DNA of 64,000 nucleotides from Prinsepia uniflora. Taxonomy: Eukaryota; Streptophyta; Magnoliopsida; Rosales; Rosaceae. This document shows positions 60,722 to 64,000 of the stretch, one piece after another. Made by a program: the position numbers and the translations under genes. The stretch spans positions 71,484,136 to 71,548,135 of the forward strand of contig CM064867.1 of NCBI GenBank assembly GCA_032719365.1, in the 5' to 3' direction. The notes beneath the pieces were generated by a model. It worked only from the letters and a program-made list of their open reading frames with translations, was not told the DNA's origin and did no database searches. Position 1 is the first letter of the stretch. Each line of letters begins with the position of its first letter.

Positions 60722-62056
60722 TTTTGTTTTTTTTTTCCGAAAAATACATTTTTATTAACTAAACACGAGTAGAAACGCCAACATCCTTAGCGAGAAGGTT
60801 AAACATCCAAGTTGGTTCCAGACCGGTCCAAACATGGTACCCATTCATAGACTTTACATGGTTAGCAACAACATGTGCCACCATGTTACTCGCCCTAGGG
60901 GCAAATTGGAAAGTAATCGACAGAAAAGATTCACAAAGTACATATATATCATGAAGGATGGTGGTGAAAGTACCATCAGTGCCCTTCTTACATAACAATT
61001 GAATTAGCTGTAGTGAGTCAGATTCCACAATTACAGTAGTATGGCTAGTCGTCACACAAGACTCCAGACCTGAACGAACAACCAAAGCTTCCGCCTGAAG
61101 AGTCGACGAGCATGCGCCCCCTCGAAGGAACCTAGCCATGATCGTAGAACCCAGCCGTAAGCCCCCTTGTGTGTGCCTCTAGACCAAGCTCCATCACAAT
61201 TGAGTTTGAGGACTCCGGGGATGGGACGCTGCCAACCATGGCCCTGTATGCTCTGACAAGGCCCCGCTATTTCACCCATAACCACCTCACCAACCACGGT
61301 CCCCTCAATTATGGCCTTAGAGAACTCGGATATCTGTTGAAAAAATAAATCTAGAGCTGTGGCCGGAGATTGTAAAGTATGCTTAAAGCACTGTTCATTA
61401 CGTGCTTTCCAAATCCGCCAACAACCAAACGCAAGCATCTGGAAAATATTCCTTGCATCCTCTTTGTTACCATATTTGACTTGTAGAGCGTGCCAACAGT
61501 CACGAAACAAAAGGCCCTGAAAGGTATCAGTCACCAATTGGAGCGGTCCTCCATACCAGAAAGTTTGAGCAAACTGACAAGTGAAAAAAAGGTGGGACTC
61601 TGACTCCTCCTCAACCCCACATAACGGACACACCGTCTCCACATTTACTCGTCGACGGGTCAGATTCTGACGGGTAGCAATATATCCACGACAACAAGTC
61701 CAAATAAAGTGCCTGATTTTGTGTGGTACGTTCAGGCTCCAAATATGTTTCCAGATGCGTTGCTGCCCATTGACCGTACTAGTCTCCCCACTACCTCTTC
61801 CAAATAACTCACCATTACGACACAGCTCCGTAGCCAATAAATACCCAGAGTGAACATTATATCGACCATTCGTCGAGAAGTGCCAAACATAACGGTCAGA
61901 ACACCCATACTTACTTAACGGAATAGAGAAAATGGCATTGGTGTCCTCCTCATCAAACAAATTTGCCACCAGGCTAGACAACCATGTATGGCTAATAGGG
62001 CAAATCAACTCATTAACCAAATGTGGAAGGTTTGGATTAAGAGATTTTACCTTAAA
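60722..62056 (-). pseudogene. LINE (L1-type) 3' end: zf-RVT and RNase H, frameshifted, with poly(A) tail
   Basis: The minus-strand frame 62074-61052 carries the zf-RVT region (HKIRHFIWTCCRG, then CPLCGVEEESESHLFFTC) and the start of an RNase H domain (LKLNCDGAW). After a frame shift near 61100 the RNase H continues in 61139-60759 (QAEALVV, VESDSLQL, ASNMVAH), ending STRV. A poly(A)-like run follows at 60726-60738 (T-run on the plus strand), the LINE 3' tail. The RT core and endonuclease would lie to the right but are cut off by the LTR at 62057. Dead copy. Confidence 0.88.
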
Positions 62057-64000
62057 TGTAACGACCCGTCCCAAATTTCTAGATTAGATTAGTGACAAAT
62101 CACGATTAGTGAGGCTAATCCGTGATTAGTTAGGCGAAATCGGACGAACGATGCGAAATGACCGTTTTGCCCCTAGTCGTGGCAAAACGTTGACTTTTCA
62201 TTCGGGCGGTCAAATGGACTATGACCAATGATTGTGACGTAGTTCATGACGTCACGAGTTCATAGACAGGTGGCACGTTCAATTCCGACGTTCGAGGAGG
62301 AAGTTATGACGTTCGGAAGTTTAGGGGCATTTTGGTAATTTTGGTTAAAAGGGGCAAATAGTTGACTTTTTGACCGAGAGGTCCGATGGCCGAGGGCCAA
62401 AGACCGTTACATAGATAAGGACGATATGAATCCATAGACAGACGGCACGTCGAATTCGGACGTTCGACGGCGAAGTTACAGTTCACGGAAGTTCCAAGAT
62501 ACTATTCACGGCTACGCATTTTACGAGGCACTTTTGGACTTTAGTGGGCCCAGTTGCTTTTCAGCAACCAATGGATGAGTGACAAGTGTCACTCATCCAC
62601 TGGACAACACATTACATACATGCACTTCACCCTTGCTTTTTCATTTGGATCAAACCCGAAACCCCCCCCCCCCCCCCCCTTAACCGTGCAAACTGATTCC
62701 CCATTTTCCCCAAACCTCATCATCCGTGGCTGGAGTGTGAAGGGAGATAAGAGAGGGTCGTGAGGTGATGAAGATGGTGGCTGAGGGACGGGCTGAGCCA
62801 CCGTGAACGGCGGTGGAGGCCACGGGAAACCGAGAGCTCGGTAAGGCCCCATTTTCATTTTAATTCGATTTGTGCATAAAGACCTGTTTTGGATGGTTTG
62901 GTTGAGATTATTAGGATGTAAGGAGGGTGAGGGGACCGTTTTTGATGGTTGTGAAGGGCGGTGCTGCCCTGGGGATAATCGAAAAACTTAGACCGATTAG
63001 GGGAGGATTGAACGGACGGGTTTTGTAGGGTTCTTTCTTAGTTTTCTTGATTAGAATAGATAGGAAACTTTAAAATAGGAATTTAGGAATTAAAATGGAA
63101 GAAAACAGATGAAAAATGAGGATTGTAGGACCCTGGACCGGTCACGCCGGTCCAGTTGCAGGAACGAACCGGACCGGCCGGTCTGAACCGGCCGTCGAGA
63201 GGTTGAAGAAGCACTGTTCACAGGCGCGTGGCTCCCACGCGCAGCCACTTCAGGCGGCGCGTGCGGGTGCGTGGGAGAGATTTTGGGGAAGGTTCCAACA
63301 TGTAATTTCATCTATTCGATGTAACGAACATTTTGGGACTGGTTTCGAGTCGATCGGACATCGTTTCGATAGGTTTCGGGCTGTCCAAAGGTTTAGGTTC
63401 GAGTTTAAAAATAGTTAAAAGTTCGGTAAAATTACGGGGCTTTGGTAGGAGGTTAATTAAGTAGTTAGTAACCTTCTATTAAAAGTTTGACAGGTTTGGA
63501 AGTCCCGGTGACGGTGATCGGCTCGGGGAGCCGTATGGCAAGCGTATCGAGGCGCGGCTTCGGACGGTCTGTGAGTGGACCTTATTTTCTAAATTGGTGC
63601 ATGCATAAATGTTTATTATATGTTTTAAATACTTGTTTGTGATGCCATGAGTGCATTTGGATGTGTGGTTACGTATAGGCACGTATTTCGAGGTTTCGGC
63701 CCTATACGGTGCCTATATGGGGCTGTATGTCTCTACTGGTCTAAATGAAATGGTTTTGGATTTCCAAATGGATTATGAATATGATTTTATGATGTTGATT
63801 TGGATGCTTGTGATTTATATGGTTTCACGTATTTCGAGGCGATTTACGTGCTTGCACGTAAATCGAGATTTTCCGGTTTTACTCTGATTTTCCATTCTTA
63901 TGGTTTTGGAAATAGTTTAATGAAATGGTTTTGGATTTGAAAAGGTAAACTCGGGTTCGAGACCCATTTGCTTTACGGAATCGGGCCGGAGGCCCAGTTG
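62057..64000 (+). mobile_element. LTR of the large-LTR family, running off the window
   Basis: It begins TGTAACGACCCGTCCC right after CTTAAA, inside the LINE. It follows 6930-9974 closely: the same GACCGTTTTGCCCC block, family inverted repeat (62574-62599), a C/TCC-rich tract, and the TGTGAGTGGACC plus TGCATGCATAAATG segment near 63570. Whether it is solo or the 5' LTR of a full element cannot be told. Confidence 0.88.
62661..62680. repeat. Poly-C tract in the LTR
   Basis: About 19-20 consecutive C residues at a position where other copies have mixed sequence. A slippage-prone or assembly-uncertain site. Confidence 0.7.

Overview
The window is plant nuclear DNA from a eudicot. The evidence is plant-type introns, an LRR receptor-like kinase gene whose best family match I know is Arabidopsis At2g16250, and plant-specific retrotransposon lineages (Tat-type Ty3/gypsy, Ty1/copia, a Cassandra TRIM carrying a 5S rRNA-like domain, L1-type LINE, hAT MITEs). 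The mix of elements would fit Rosaceae, but that is only an impression. About 90 percent of the window is transposable element. I find one intact host gene.

Layout: (1) 1-9974 is an LTR element (element A) whose ~3 kb LTRs flank an internal region without coding capacity. Its primer-binding site has been split by a reverse-oriented solo LTR (929-3830). (2) 9975-12240 is LTR and LINE debris holding a GC-rich terminal-inverted-repeat element (10956-11749). (3) 13080-18240 is the host gene on the minus strand: four exons encoding a 908-residue LRR receptor-like kinase with a degenerate kinase domain. (4) 18867-37224 is an old Ty1/copia element on the minus strand (TSD TTAAG). Its decayed pol is cut into pieces by a hAT MITE and two solo LTRs, each of which carries further insertions, and its 5' part holds an SKP1-like gene fragment. 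(5) 37225-42197 is AT-rich debris. (6) 42198-58454 is a Cassandra TRIM (TSD TTTAT). Its 5' LTR is split by a 13.8 kb Tat-type Ty3/gypsy element (42290-56112, TSD AAAGG), and that element's own 5' LTR holds a solo LTR (53280-56017, TSD CGTAG). (7) 58455-62056 is AT-rich sequence plus the 3' end of a LINE. (8) 62057-64000 is another LTR of the large-LTR family running off the window.

The dominant theme is one family of ~2.3-3 kb LTRs. It starts TGTAACGACCCG, ends GGGTCCTGACA, and has unusually long inverted termini. It occurs at least eight times, mostly as solo LTRs with clean 5-bp target duplications, and the copies are nested in each other, usually head-on. An 89-bp mini-insertion (25101-25189) carries two facing copies of the LTR terminus and its own 5-bp target duplication.

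The most gene-like non-host unit is in the Tat element: a spliced, TATA-headed gene (43349-46242) on the strand opposite gag-pol, between the integrase and the 3' LTR. Its product has a plant-transposon-associated domain and a C-terminal coiled coil. The gag-pol frame of the same element is nearly intact, broken by only two in-frame TAG codons, and its LTRs differ at about five sites, so it is a recent arrival. By-eye LTR divergence orders the main elements as copia (oldest, ~9 percent), element A (~1.3 percent), then Tat (~0.9 percent).
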